Part shown: one piece after another, positions 33,256 to 55,099 of the stretch
Layout: every line of letters begins with the position of its first letter
Numbering within the stretch: position 1 is the stretch's first letter
Position numbers and translations under genes: made by a program
Source of the DNA: Tubulanus polymorphus
Taxonomy: Eukaryota; Nemertea; Palaeonemertea; Tubulaniformes; Tubulanidae
DNA: 64,000 nt
NCBI RefSeq assembly: GCF_964204645.1
Contig: NW_027437462.1
Location: forward strand, 27,001 to 91,000
Direction: 5' to 3'
Notes under the pieces: generated by a model
Databases searched by the model: none
Seen by the model: only the letters and a program-made list of their open reading frames with translations
Told to the model about the DNA's origin: nothing

Positions 33256-34242
33256 ATGAATCCGTTTAAAACTGAGGTAAGTTGCATACAGTGTGGTAAT
33301 CCAGTGTAAGGGGGCAATCCAGTGTTAGGTGGTCAAGTGTCAGGAGGCGCCTCCTCATCTGTGCAGACACTACTACAGACAGTGTCATTCGCTGACTGAC
33401 AGACAGTAGTGAGTGGAGTCCATGCACCTCTCTCTCGACTCGAGTCTATAGATTGGAACTGGAAGATGATGTCGTCGGTCAATCAGTTTTTGACTCAGGC
33501 TGTTGTTGATTCAAACTGATATTTTTTCTCCTGTGTTTTCAGGTTTTATCGATATTTAAACGGTTGCACAGAACGCGATTGTTGACATTCAGAGGAGACG
33601 AACAAGCTTTAATCGGTAAATAGTAGAACCTGCTGCCACGCCTTCATGCTGGCAAAGGAAAGTTTTTTACATAAATTGTGAAATTTTAATTTTTTTGAAG
33701 CCGGAAGAAAAAAAATCAACGACGAATTTAAAAAGTTTAAAGAAACGAAAGAATTGGAAACAATTAAATACGTAAGTATTACCCTTTATTATGTGGCGCC
33801 CCCTACTGGATCTCCTGACCGTCGTATATCGTTATGTAGCTAGCGCCCCCTGGTGTGTCCCGGGTGACTAACTGTAACATAGATTTCACCACTTCCTGTA
33901 TTATAGTTATTGAAATCAGCGGAAGAAGCCGAGGAATATTTGAGGACGTCTGTGATTCAAGCTACTCAATCTAATCCCGGTGTATTCTGTAAGTATTCTC
34001 AATCTAATCCTGGTTTATTCCTAACCTAATCCTGGTCTATTAATCTAATCGAGGTTTTAAATTGATTTTCTTGTATTTTTAATTGTTGTATATTTTTAGC
34101 CGCTGAAATAACTGAAAATACAAAGTTATTAGACAACACACCTTATAAATACTCCCCCGAGGAGACAATGCGCAGGACTGAAAAACAGATACAACGACGA
34201 CGTACCAATAATAGAGACTGCGGTTGCCAGGAGAAACAGTAA
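33256..34242 (+). CDS. LYRM7: LYR motif-containing protein 7 (complex III assembly factor)
   Basis: LYRM7 (yeast Mzm1) chaperones the Rieske Fe-S protein in the mitochondrial matrix before insertion into complex III. Exons: 33256-33276, 33543-33615, 33701-33771, 33907-33988 and 34100-34242. The product reads [19 protein letters not shown], then [28 protein letters not shown] and a Lys/Arg-rich tail ending [22 protein letters not shown] and LLRTSVIQ are the recognisable family blocks, and length (about 130 residues) is close to the family norm. An in-frame ATG at 33202 would add 18 residues but lies inside an AGATGGCGC motif, so I prefer 33256. The stop codon (34240-34242) is two bases before the SBDS ATG. 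Confidence 0.9.
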
Positions 34243-34244
34243 CT

Positions 34245-35079
34245 ATGTCTATATTTACACCGACCAATCAGAAACGGCTGACGAATGTTTCGGTCGTTCG
34301 AATGAAGAAAGCGGGAAAAAGGTTTGAAATCGCTTGTTACCCGAATAAAGTGAAACCATGGAGAAATAAAATAGAGACGGATATCGACGAAGTCTTACAA
34401 ACACATAACGTATTCATCAATGTATCTAAAGGTCAAATAGCGAAGAGCGATGAATTAAAGAAAGCTTTCGGAACAGATAAACACAGCGATATCTGTATGG
34501 AGATATTGAGTAAAGGTGAGATGCAAGTTACTGAGAAAGAACGTCACGCGCAATTAGAAGAGTCGTTTAGAGATATCGCAACAATCGTAGCCGATAAATG
34601 TGTGAACCCGGATACGAAACGTCCGTACACGGTAACGATGATCGAGAAATCAATGAGAGACGTTCATTACTCGGTAAAACCGACGAAATCCACCAAACAA
34701 CAAGCTTTAGACGTGATCCGTAAACTGAGAGAAACCGATACTATAAATGTAGCACGAGCTCAGATGAGGGTTAAAGTTACTGCTCCCCGAAGGGAGGCTG
34801 GAAAAATACGTCCTAAACTGAGAAAACTTGCATCAAAAGTAGAAGAGGAACAGTTCGAAGATGAATTAGAAATGGTAATTACTCGTAACTACTACTACTG
34901 CCACCTGTTGTCGATTTTAGGTAATTAATACTGCCCTCTATTGTTAATTTCAGGTAATACTCGTCGACCCTGGTTGCTATAGAGAAATCGATAGTTTACT
35001 ACAATCAGAAACGAAAGGTAAAGGTTCATTAGAAATATTGAGTTTAAAAGACGTCGAAGAAGGTGATGAGAAACTATAA
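34245..35079 (+). CDS. SBDS: SBDS ribosome maturation protein
   Basis: SBDS works with the GTPase EFL1 to release eIF6 from pre-60S subunits in the cytoplasm. Exons: 34245-34874 and 34954-35079. The N-terminal FYSH domain reads [20 protein letters not shown] and [12 protein letters not shown], then [20 protein letters not shown]; the middle helical domain has [20 protein letters not shown] and [19 protein letters not shown]; the C-terminal ferredoxin-like domain ends [33 protein letters not shown]. This is near full identity in motif order to human SBDS (250 residues). The ATG starts two bases after the LYRM7 stop, with no room for its own 5' UTR on a shared transcript. A polyadenylation signal is at 35165-35170. 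Confidence 0.97.
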
Positions 35080-35636
35080 ACGAACACCAGATGGCGCTGT
35101 TTGAATGATTGTTTTTGTAGTCAGGTCTTTAAAACCTAGTTTTGCTAATCCTGCGTTCAAATTAAATAAAGCTTTTTCTACAGTTGATATTTTTAAGTCT
35201 TTGTTTCATTTATTTCTGTGGAAGGAATTTGAGGAATTTTAATCATTGAGGAAATTTAACAACATGAATTAAAGACGAATCCCTCGACCTCCTTAAATAA
35301 TCGCTCTATTTTGTCAAATTGTCAATGTATTGAATTTAGTCCGTTGGCGCAGTCCGATCCGGAACGAACATACTGCGGTAGCCGTATCACTATTAGATCC
35401 TAGCGCTAGTTTATGTAGTGCATATACAAAGATGAATTACATTTTAAAAACACTTATGATTCACTAATGAGATGTGATTTACCTCGTAAAATACAAACCT
35501 CAATAAATTTGTAGAATTTTAAGATTCTTTATGGAGCTGAAATATTTTGAATCGACGATGAGAGAATTGAAAGTAGTTCTAGGCGCTGGATGATGACATT
35601 GACAGTTCTGTCAAAATATTTTACTAGATTGAAATA
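35080..35636. other. Intergenic interval between SBDS and CC2D1
   Basis: Contains the SBDS polyadenylation signal and a CTCF-like AGATGGCGC just after the SBDS stop (about 35090-35098). No gene seen. Confidence 0.5.
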
Positions 35637-38600
35637 ATGTTTAGCAGAAAACGTGAAGCTAAACCGGATCGGACCAGTAGTAGTAATGAGTTGATGTCTC
35701 AATTCGGTTTGTTGGATCCAATCGGTGAGTTTTAAATGTCATCGTCAATCTAAGCGCAGTTGGGCGTACATTGCACTAATTAGCGACAATAACCGTTGTT
35801 GTGTAAATGTATGATGGTGTTTTTAGGAGGTCCTGGTGATGCAGGGGTGAATGATGCAGATTTAGAGGCTGAACTCGCTCTACTGATGGGTGAATCACCA
35901 GTAGCGCCACCTAGCAGTAAACGGGCGCCTAAACGTCTCAACGCGGATCAAACTGGTGTCGATATATCTCAAATAAATCGATTGGCTCTCGATAGTTTGA
36001 ACAACATCGAAGATGATGATAATGATATATCAGATACTGAAGATAATCCTGATTTATTAGCTGAATTAGCAGGTACTATGATATTAAACATCAAGTCACT
36101 GTCTAATTAATGCTGTCTAATCACTGTCCAATATCGCTGTCATCAATTAATTACAGAATTATCAGCAGAGTCACCTGTAGTTAGCGCTGCAGTAAGTCCT
36201 GATCATCAGCATATTTACACACAACCACCTACACCACCAGGTGGTGCTACTATACAACCACCTGCACCACCAGGTGGCACTTCTACGGCTGATCCGAAAT
36301 CATTGGTGAAAGAACGTATGGATAATTATACGGAGGCTTTGAGGAACGCGCAATCAGCAAATGAGTCGTCTAAAGTATGTAGTAGTCCACATCCAGATCC
36401 CCTTGTATCCCTCTCTGACTCCCTCCCACTATCAGATCCCCTCGTATCCTCTCTGACTCCCTCCCACTATCAGATCCCCTCGTATCCCTCTCTGACTCCC
36501 TCCCACTATCAGATCCCCTCATATCCTCTCTGACTCCCTCCCACTATCAGATCCCCTCATATCCCTCTCTGACTCCCTCCCACTATCAGATCCCCTCATA
36601 TCCCTCTCTGACTCCCTCCCACTATCAGATCCCCTCATATCCCTCTCTGACTCCCTCCCACTATCAGATCCCCTCATATCCTCTCTGACTCCCTCCCACT
36701 ATCAGATCCCCTCATATCCTCTCTGACTCCCTCCCACTATCAGATCCCCTCATATCCCTCTCTGACTCCCTCCCACTATCAGATCCCCTCATATCCTCTC
36801 TGACTCCCTCCCACTATCAGATCCCCTCATATCCCTCTCTGACTCCCTCCCACTATCAGATCCCCTCATATCCCTCTCTGACTCCCTCCCACTATCAGAT
36901 CCCCTCATATCCCTCTCTGACTCCCTCCCACTATCAGATCCCCTCATATCCTCTCTGACTCCCTCCCACTATCAGATCCCCTCATATCCCTCTCTGACTC
37001 CCTCCCACTATCAGATCCCCTCATATCCTCTCTGACTCCCTCCCACTATCAGATCCCCTCATATCCCTCTCTGACTCCCTCCCACTATCAGATCCCCTCA
37101 TATCCTCTCTGACTCCCTCCCACTATCAGATCCCCTCATATCCCTCTCTGACTCCCTCCCACTATCAGATCCCCTCATATCCCTCTCTGACTCCCTCCCA
37201 CTATCAGATCCCCTCATATCCCTCTCTGACTCCCTCCCACTATCAGATCCCCTCAAATCCTCTCTGACTCCCTCCCACTATCAGATCCCCTCATATCCCT
37301 CTCTGACTCCCTCCCACTATCAGATCCCCTCATATCCCTCTCTGACTCCCTCCCACTATCAGATCCCCTCATATCCCTCTCTGACTCCCTCCCACTATCA
37401 GATCCCCTCAAATCCTCTCTGACTCCCTCCCACTATCAGATCCCCTCATATCCCTCTCTGACTCCCTCCCACTATCAGATCCCCTCATATCCCTCTCTGA
37501 CTCCCTCCCACTATCAGATCCCCTCATATCCCTCTCTGACTCCCTCCCACTATCAGATCCCCTCATATCCTCTCTGACTCCCTCCCACTATCAGATCCCC
37601 TCATATCCCTCTCTGACTCCCTCCCACTATCAGATCCCCTCATATCCTCTCTGACTCCCTCCCACTATCAGATCCCCTCATATCCCTCTCTGACTCCCTC
37701 CCACTATCAGATCCCCTCATATCCCTCTCTGACTCCCTCCCACTATCAGATCCCCTCATATCCTCTCTGACTCCCTCCCACTATCAGATCCCCTCATATC
37801 CCTCTCTGACTCCCTCCCACTATCAGATCCCCTCATATCCCTCTCTGACTCCCTCCCACTATCAGATCCCCTCAAATCCTCTCTGACTCCCTCCCACTAT
37901 CAGATCCCCTCATATCCCTCTCTGACTCCCTCCCACTATCAGATCCCCTCATATCCCTCTCTGACTCCCTCCCACTATCAGATCCCCTCATATCCCTCTC
38001 TGACTCCCTCCCACTATCAGATCCCCTCATATCCCTCTCTGACTCCCTCCCACTATCAGATCCCCTCAAATCCTCTCTGACTCCCTCCCACTATCAGATC
38101 CCTAACTCCTGAACCCTCCTATTCATAATAACGATAGTAAGTATTCCCACATGTTCCACTTATTTAACCATGGTTTATTTGTGTATTTGTTTAAAAGGTT
38201 AGAAGATTAAACCGTGGATTAAAAACATTGAACGATTTATCAAAAAAACTGAAGTCAGGAAAACAGATCAATGTCGACGATATTCCACCCCAGGTGGCGC
38301 TAGGTGTTCCATCAGCTACAGCTAGACCAGAGGAACCAGTCCAACAACAACCTGAACCAGTAAGACATGTGCCTGAACCAGTCCAACACAAGTCGGCACC
38401 AGTCCAACCGGAGTGCGATCAGTGTTAGTGTTGTGTATTTGTTTTTTCACCGTCGTTTTCATTGTGTCTGTCGTTCACATTGTTTTATGTTTCTATAGCG
38501 ACGAGTCAACAAGATTTGAACGTACTTCATCGTCGTAGAAACGAATATAAACAGGCGGCATTGTTGGCTAAACGTAATAATAATTTAGAGACGGCGAGAG

Positions 38601-40726
38601 AAATGTTTAAAATATCGAAACAATTCGACGCAGTAATAAATGCAGCAGAATCCGGTCAACCGGTCGACTTATCGGGAATGCCTCCGTCTCCATCGAGTAC
38701 AGCGCCATCTACTGTACAACAGAATACAGAGCCATCTACAGGTCAGTATTCGTACTATCGATCGTTCGTGTTTCAATTGATCGGAATCAAAATGTATTGA
38801 ATTGTTTAATGACTAGATGGCGCTAGTGAACCGGTAGCGGATGCCGAGGTGAAGAAGTTATTTAACGCACCTGACAAACCGAACTCAATATTAGAAGCGT
38901 TAGAACAGAGACTTGAGAAATATCGGTCTGGAGTCGAATCAGCGAAATCTGAGAATAATTCTGGGAAAGCTCGAAGAATGGGTCGAATTGTAAAACAATA
39001 TGAGGACGCGATTAAATCGTATAAATCTGGTCGATCGGTCGACTTTCAGGAATTACCTACTCCTCCGGGATTCCATCCAATTCCATTAGATTCTACACCT
39101 TCTCAACCTGTCGCCCCTCCTCCTAAAGTCGTATCACCCGAACGAGTTACTACCCCTCCTCGTAAAGTGGTATCGCCTGGAAATCAGCTGCCATCGAAAC
39201 AGTTGCAACAATTAGCTTTTATTAAAGAAAGACAAAAACAATTCAAGGTAAATCAATGATTATTGATTAGAATTAACGATAATTTGGTGAATGTATTACA
39301 GCGAATTGTTTCATGTCTTCGTTAATAGGTGGCGGCGCTGAAAGCTAAACAAGCTGGTAATCTAGAGGGCGCTAGAGAATATCTAAGATCGGCGAAAGGT
39401 TTTGATTCGATGATCGAAGCGATTTCAAATGGATTGAAAATCAATATGTCGAATATACCTCGTCCACCGGGTGAGTATTAATTAAACAAAGAGTTAAACT
39501 AATCCAGGGTTTACAAGAGTATGTGATATATTTGATGTGTTTCAGGTTTAGATGAAGAAAGCATCGAAGGTTTTGAGTTTGTAGAAGTCAGCGACGTCAG
39601 TGAAGAATTCATTCCTGATTCTAATCGCGATGAAACTTATAAACGCCTCGAACAAGAGTTAATTATACAAATGAAACAATGTGGCAATAACTATGAACAC
39701 TACACGCAAATCGGTGATGTCATCAACGCGAGAAAATTCGAAAAAATGGCTCAAAATTCTCGTAAAGATTTGGACGTATTAAAGAATGCGTATCGTCATG
39801 GCGACCCGGTACCGAGATTTCATTATGAGAATCGTAAGTTTACGATGGTTCAATGTTGCACGGATTTGAGCGAAAATGATTTACAGATTCATATCATACG
39901 CGGTTTACAGTTGAGTAACGAATTCGATTCTTACGTGAAATTTGAATTTCCGTATCCGTCTAATGAGCCGCAGAAATTTGAGAGCGCCACCTATAGGAGT
40001 TCCAATTCACCGGAATACGACGAGAATTTCAAAATCGAGATAAACCGAAAGTCGAAAGCGTTTTTAAGAGTCGTTAAATTGAAGAGTTTGAAATTAGAAG
40101 TTTTTTACAAACGTGGATTTTTCAAAAGTGATAAATTCTTGGGTTCGATTTCTGTGAAATTGCAGCCATTAGAAGATAAATGTGAGATTCACGAATGTTT
40201 AGATTTATTAGACGGACGACGACCTTGCGGAGGGAAATTAGAGGTCAAAATAAGAGTTCGAGATCCGTTTATAAATAAACAAATTGAGAATATCGAACAT
40301 AAATGGTTAATTCTCGATTCTATAATGCGTAGTCCACCAACAGGGGGAGCTACCGGTGGTAGCAGTGCTCAAAGTATCGAAGTTTTGAAATATGAGAAGA
40401 AATTATTGGATGAGAAAATCGAGAAAAACCGCGAGAAACTTTCACCGAGTCAAATTGAGAATTTATCACGAGCGAGTTCAAAATTAGAAAATCAAGCAAC
40501 GGAAATTCAGAGTCAAATTCGTAAACAAGGTACGGATGGTTACCGTAGTTACGCCAAGAATATCCAGTCGTTAATTAGCATTTATGCTAACGAAGCGCAG
40601 CTACAATTAAAATCACAGAATCGCGAAAAAGCGCAAGTGAATTTAACGAAGAAGAAAATAGTTGAACGGGAAATACTGACTATAAACAGCAGATTAAACC
40701 CGAAATCACAAACTTGTAACATTTAA
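35637..40726 (+). CDS. CC2D1: Coiled-coil and C2 domain-containing protein 1 (Lgd/CC2D1)
   Basis: CC2D1 proteins bind ESCRT-III CHMP4 and regulate endosomal sorting and Notch signalling (Drosophila lethal giant discs). Exons: 35637-35724, 35827-36072, 36157-36374, 38198-38423, 38499-38741, 38817-39247, 39329-39470 and 39546-40726. It starts MFSRKREAKPDRTSSSNELM. Four DM14 repeats are visible, each with a Y-x-A helix and a hydrophobic pair ending in PP: VKERMDNYTEALRNAQSAN to DDIPPQ; HRRRNEYKQAALLAKRNN to LSGMPP; LEQRLEKYRSGVESAKSEN to ELPTPPG; IKERQKQFKVAALKAKQAG to NIPRPPG. The large last exon carries a C2 domain (SYVKFEFPYPS, SSNSPEYDENFKIEINR, FYKRGFFKSDKFLGS, LLDGRRPCGGKLEVKIRVR) and C-terminal helices. 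The sixth exon begins inside an AGATGGCGC motif. A polyadenylation signal lies at 40807-40812. Vertebrates have A and B paralogues; I cannot tell which is closer. Confidence 0.95.
36385..38105. repeat. 38/39-bp minisatellite, about 44 copies
   Basis: Pyrimidine-rich units (CCCTCTCTGACTCCCTCCCA then CTATCAGATCCCCTCATAT) fill the third CC2D1 intron. Units alternate between CCTCTC and CCCTCTC forms, giving 38 and 39 bp. The plus-strand pyrimidine bias is strong. Confidence 0.97.
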
Positions 40727-40997
40727 AAACAGATTATTATAAACAAAACCCTGCTGAGCTTAAACTGTAGATGTTGCTATTGGCCTTGTTTCATTTGAAT
40801 TACAGAAATAAAATCATTTATTATTCAATTTATTTGTTTATCTTTTATTGTCAAGAAAAGGAAACTGAGTTTTTGGATGAATATTATCTTCATTCAGTTT
40901 CGAACCGACAGCGATAAGTGATACAATTTCTTCATAGATGTCACTAGTAGTATTTCAAGATTGTCCGGGTCGTAACCCGTATGACATGACCGGAATA

Positions 40998-41215
40998 AAG
41001 GCCTTGCCCTAGGGTTAGGGTTACCTGACATGTCCGACTCGTTCACAGCCGTCAAACCCTGGTTTGGTAACCCTAACCCTAGGTCGACGGATTTTAACCC
41101 TAGGGTTAGGGTTACCTGACATGTCCGACTCGTTCACAGCCGTCAAACCCCGGTTTGGTAACCCTAACCCTAGGTCGACGGATTTTTAACCCTAGGGTTA
41201 GGGTTATCAAAGTCG
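40998..41215. repeat. Two 91-bp units with 18-bp telomere-like inverted repeats
   Basis: Unit one has CCTAGGGTTAGGGTTACC (41008-41025) and its exact reverse complement GGTAACCCTAACCCTAGG (41066-41083). Unit two repeats both arms (41099-41116, 41157-41174) with one change in the loop. A third left arm begins at about 41189. The block ends about 60 bases before the ceramide synthase ATG, so it lies in its promoter or 5' UTR. Confidence 0.9.
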
Positions 41216-41270
41216 TTGCCGGTCGGTCCGAGCAGTTGCCCGCCGTCTCTAATGCATTTGTTGATTTAAA

Positions 41271-43400
41271 ATGGCGTCGTTTTCGCATTCCAGCTTTGAT
41301 TATGTTCCCTCTTATAAAAACTGTATTTTAGATATGGTTGAAGCTTTGAAAAAGCGATGGATCGAAACTTCACAAACAGATCAAGGAAATTACTTGTCAA
41401 AATTTATCGAAGATGTCAGAAATAATTGTGTAATTACGCGAGAAGATTATATTTTAATGGTTGTTTTAGCGCTGTTATGGACGATATTACGCTACGCTTT
41501 TCAATTCGCTGTATTTAAAGTAAGAATCCAAACTCCTCTTCCTCCAAACTCCCCCCTTCCCCCTCCCCCTTTCTCCCTAATTTGAATACCAGATGATGTA
41601 TAAACTACGCTCATGGACCCCGATAATTCTACCAATCCTCTCACTGCACCCCTCTCCACTCCTGCTCTCTGATCCTCACCGTCACTCTCCTGCTCTCTGA
41701 TCCTCACCGTCACTCTCCTGCTCTCTGATCCTCACCGTCACTCTCCTGCTCTCTGATCCTCACCGTCACTCTCTGATCCTCACTCCTGCTCTCACACCCC
41801 CCGGCCATGGATGATTCACTATATATTTACTGTCTATTTTCAGCCATTTGCAAAATTGATGGGAATGAAAAAAATCAACCAATATAAATTTGCAGAAAGT
41901 GCTTGGAAAGAGATGTTTTACTTTTCAACTTGGTTCTTAACTATCTATATTCTATTTATTGATGGACGTTATGATTATTTCACGCGACATCTTTCAATCT
42001 GGAAGGGTTAGTAATAATATACATCAGTTACCAGACACATAGGGTACGCTGACCTCAGCTGCCAGTGTCTGCTCTAGTATGGGCCCTACTAATAATTAGT
42101 CGTATTTATGCACAGATTGGAGCCCTCAGTCGCCAGTGCCTGCTCTAGTTTACTAGTTGTATATATGTATTTACAGATTGGAGCCCTCAGTTGCCAGTGC
42201 CTGCTCTAGTATACTGGTTGTATATGATACAGTTGAGTTTCTACATACACTCTGTTTATGGTACTCTGTTTATGGATCAGTGGAGAAGTGATTCGATCGT
42301 CATGTTGTTTCATCATTTCCTCACTTTGTGTCTTATCGCATTTTCCCACGCAAATAGGTATGTAATGGGCGTGGTCTTGGCCGTCAGTGGGCATGGTCTC
42401 GGCTGTCAGTGGGCGGTGTCTTGGCCGTCAGTGGGCATGGTCACGGCTGTCAGTGGGCGGTGTCTTGGCCGTCAGTGGGCATGGTCTCGGCTGTCAGTGG
42501 GTGTGGTTTCAGCTGTCAGTGGGTGTGGTTTCAGCTATCTGTGGGCGTGGTTTCAGCTATCATTCTCTAACTATGACTATATATTTATAGGTTCTTTAAG
42601 ATCGGAGTGCTTGTATTTTTCGTACATGATGGAACTGATATCCTACTAGAATTCGCTAAGTGTAATGTTTATATGAAAGATCGAGGCGGATTCTGGAAGG
42701 AATTTCATGACAAAATTTCAGCTGTCGTATTCGTTGCGTTCACTATATCCTGGTAGGTACTAACTGTGGAAGGTGAGGGGAGGGTACTGTACTGTGGCAG
42801 GTGAGGGGAGGGTACTGTACTGTGGCAGGTGAGGTGGGAGGTTACCGTACTGTGGCAGGTGAGGGGAGGAGGTTGCTAACTGTGGCAGGTGACTAACTGT
42901 TACAGATGGTTGTGTATTTGCAGGTTTGTGTTGAGATTATACTGGTTTCCGTTGAAAGTTGTTTATTCTGGAACTGTCGGTTCAGTTGATAATCACACAA
43001 TTCCATTCTATTTCTTCCTCAATATTCAACTGTACATTCTACAAGCACTTAATATTTACTGGTTCTGTGTAAGTATCACACTCTCCCCTCGTACTCCCCT
43101 CATGCTCCCCTCGTACTCCCCTCGTACTCCCCTCATTCTAACAGAGAGCGTCTCACTATTATTTTCAGTATATCGTTTTGTTCCTGATTAAAGTCGTAAC
43201 CGGCGAACTACAAGAAATGGAGGACATTCGCGAAGAGGAAGTGCTTGAAAAAATCAATAATAAACATACCGTGCGGTAACTATTACTACTAGCTCCATCT
43301 ATGGATAACGTATGAACTACTGTTACTATCTATTGATCGTGTTTATTTCAGGGACAATGGCGCCCGGCAACGTAAAACACGTACCAAGAAAGAGAATTAA
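41271..43400 (+). CDS. CERS1: Ceramide synthase, CERS1-like
   Basis: Ceramide synthases N-acylate sphingoid bases with acyl-CoA in the ER membrane. Exons: 41271-41519, 41844-42006, 42177-42357, 42591-42752, 42924-43068, 43169-43275 and 43352-43400. The N-terminus has no homeobox-like domain, as in CERS1. The TLC domain shows YIHSVYGTLF, the catalytic His pair in MLFHHFLTLCLIAFSHANR, FFVHDGTDILLEFAKCNVY, FVLRLYWFPLKV and IPFYFFLNIQLYILQALNIY, then VTGELQEMEDIREEE and a basic tail ending TRTKKEN. The motif order and the RLYWFPLKVxY block match CERS1; chain-length specificity is not predictable here. The third exon has a decayed partial copy just upstream (42116-42176). Confidence 0.92.
41640..41800. 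repeat. 28-bp tandem repeat in the first CERS intron
   Basis: About five copies of CTCCTGCTCTCTGATCCTCA followed by CCGTCACT. Confidence 0.85.
42116..42176 (+). pseudogene. Decayed partial duplicate of CERS exon 3 with its splice acceptor
   Basis: A 61-base unit ending in the real acceptor repeats the start of exon 3 (ATTGGAGCCCTCAG..CGCCAGTGCCTGCTCTAG), including its own preceding CACAG acceptor. In the reading phase of the real exon the copy has TAG (42154-42156) where the true exon has TGG, so its use would terminate the protein. A third, weaker copy (GCTGCCAGTGTCTGCTCTAG) lies at about 42058-42077. Confidence 0.85.
42360..42565. repeat. 22/23-bp repeat in a CERS intron
   Basis: Copies of CAGTGGGCATGGTCTCGGCT and relatives (GGGCGGTGTCTTGGCCGT, GGGTGTGGTTTCAGCTGT) directly follow exon 3. 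Confidence 0.85.
42765..42905. repeat. Short tandem repeat in a CERS intron
   Basis: Four imperfect copies of GTACTGTGGCAGGTGAGGGG. Confidence 0.8.
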
Positions 43401-44554
43401 AGCAATCTTAGATTAACCCTGTATTAAAGGGATTTATGGACTGTTTGAATTTACTCAGGATCAATGGATACTGATTATAAAGGATCGTTCTCGATTACTG
43501 TTTAGAGCGCCACCTATTGATGAAGTATCTAACTCCGTCCCAGAGTAGTATATAGTATAAATCATATCTTCGACTGAAACCTCAGTTGCCAGGGTACAAT
43601 TGAACCAGTTCTACCTACAGTCCACACCCCTCACTTGCCACAGGGGTTTTTACATTTTTGTACTTAGAAAGCATTAATCTACAAATAGAGATAAATGATG
43701 TTTAATTATTTATTCGTATAATTTAATTAATTTATTGATTTATTCATATGATTTAATTCTGTGATTATTATTTTCCTTCCAATTAAATATTTCTGTCTGA
43801 TATTTATAATTTAATCTGTCTGATTTAATCCTGTCTCATTAATCTGCTGAGATTATCATATAATCTTTTGGATTAATAGTATTAATGGAAGGAGATCTCA
43901 TTGAATCTGTCTTTAGAATTAAGAATGGATTTTTTTTTAACTTCACAAATTGCCTCGATTTTTTCACTTAAGATGTCGTTTACACATATTTTATGTAGTG
44001 AATTTTTGAATAGATGTAATTAAATAATTATATTTAAAAAAAAACTTGCGCATTTTCGTTGTTTAATTAGGATTTTAGATGATTTCGGAGGGCTTAGATA
44101 CAACAGAAAGAACAGCCATTTCGTGGCTATTGAGCTGAATGCGAAACCTCCCTCTGGAAAAATGTTGGCTGTTGCGATCAACCTCCCACTGTATAATTCG
44201 CAGATCCAAACAACGGCCACCTCCCGCGCAAGTAGGCTGTTCAAGATATCTCCCTCCAGTAGCTGGCTGTTCTAGCGAACCTCCCCCGGGCACCTGCTAC
44301 CTAGCAACTGATATATACAAGATGGCGGCTAGTTGAACGGGTTCAGTTTGAGCGGATATTATTTCAAAGATTTATTTGTTGTTTCTAATGTGAACGAATG
44401 TATAAATATAACTGCAGAGAAATCGATTCGAAAAGTCGGTAAAAATTGATAACATAAACGTGCAGTTTATAACCTTAGAAGCGAATTACTGATTGAAACT
44501 GCGATTAAGTGAGACTGATCTAATTTATCTGTATTGTAAAATAAAGGTGGTAAG
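43401..44554. other. CERS 3' UTR and upstream region of the WD-repeat gene
   Basis: AT-rich 3' UTR-like sequence to about 44050, then a mixed block with three imperfect GAACCTCCC-type repeats (44150-44290) and a YY1-like AAGATGGCGGC at about 44319-44329, about 225 bases before the WD-gene ATG, which is a candidate promoter element. One CTCF-like GCGCCACCT lies at about 43507-43515. Confidence 0.5.
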
Positions 44555-55020
<10,466 letters not shown>

Positions 55021-55061
55021 ACTATAAACAATTATACCGTTAGAGATTGTGATACTGTGAC

Positions 55062-55067
55062 ATTAGT

Positions 55068-55099
<32 letters not shown>

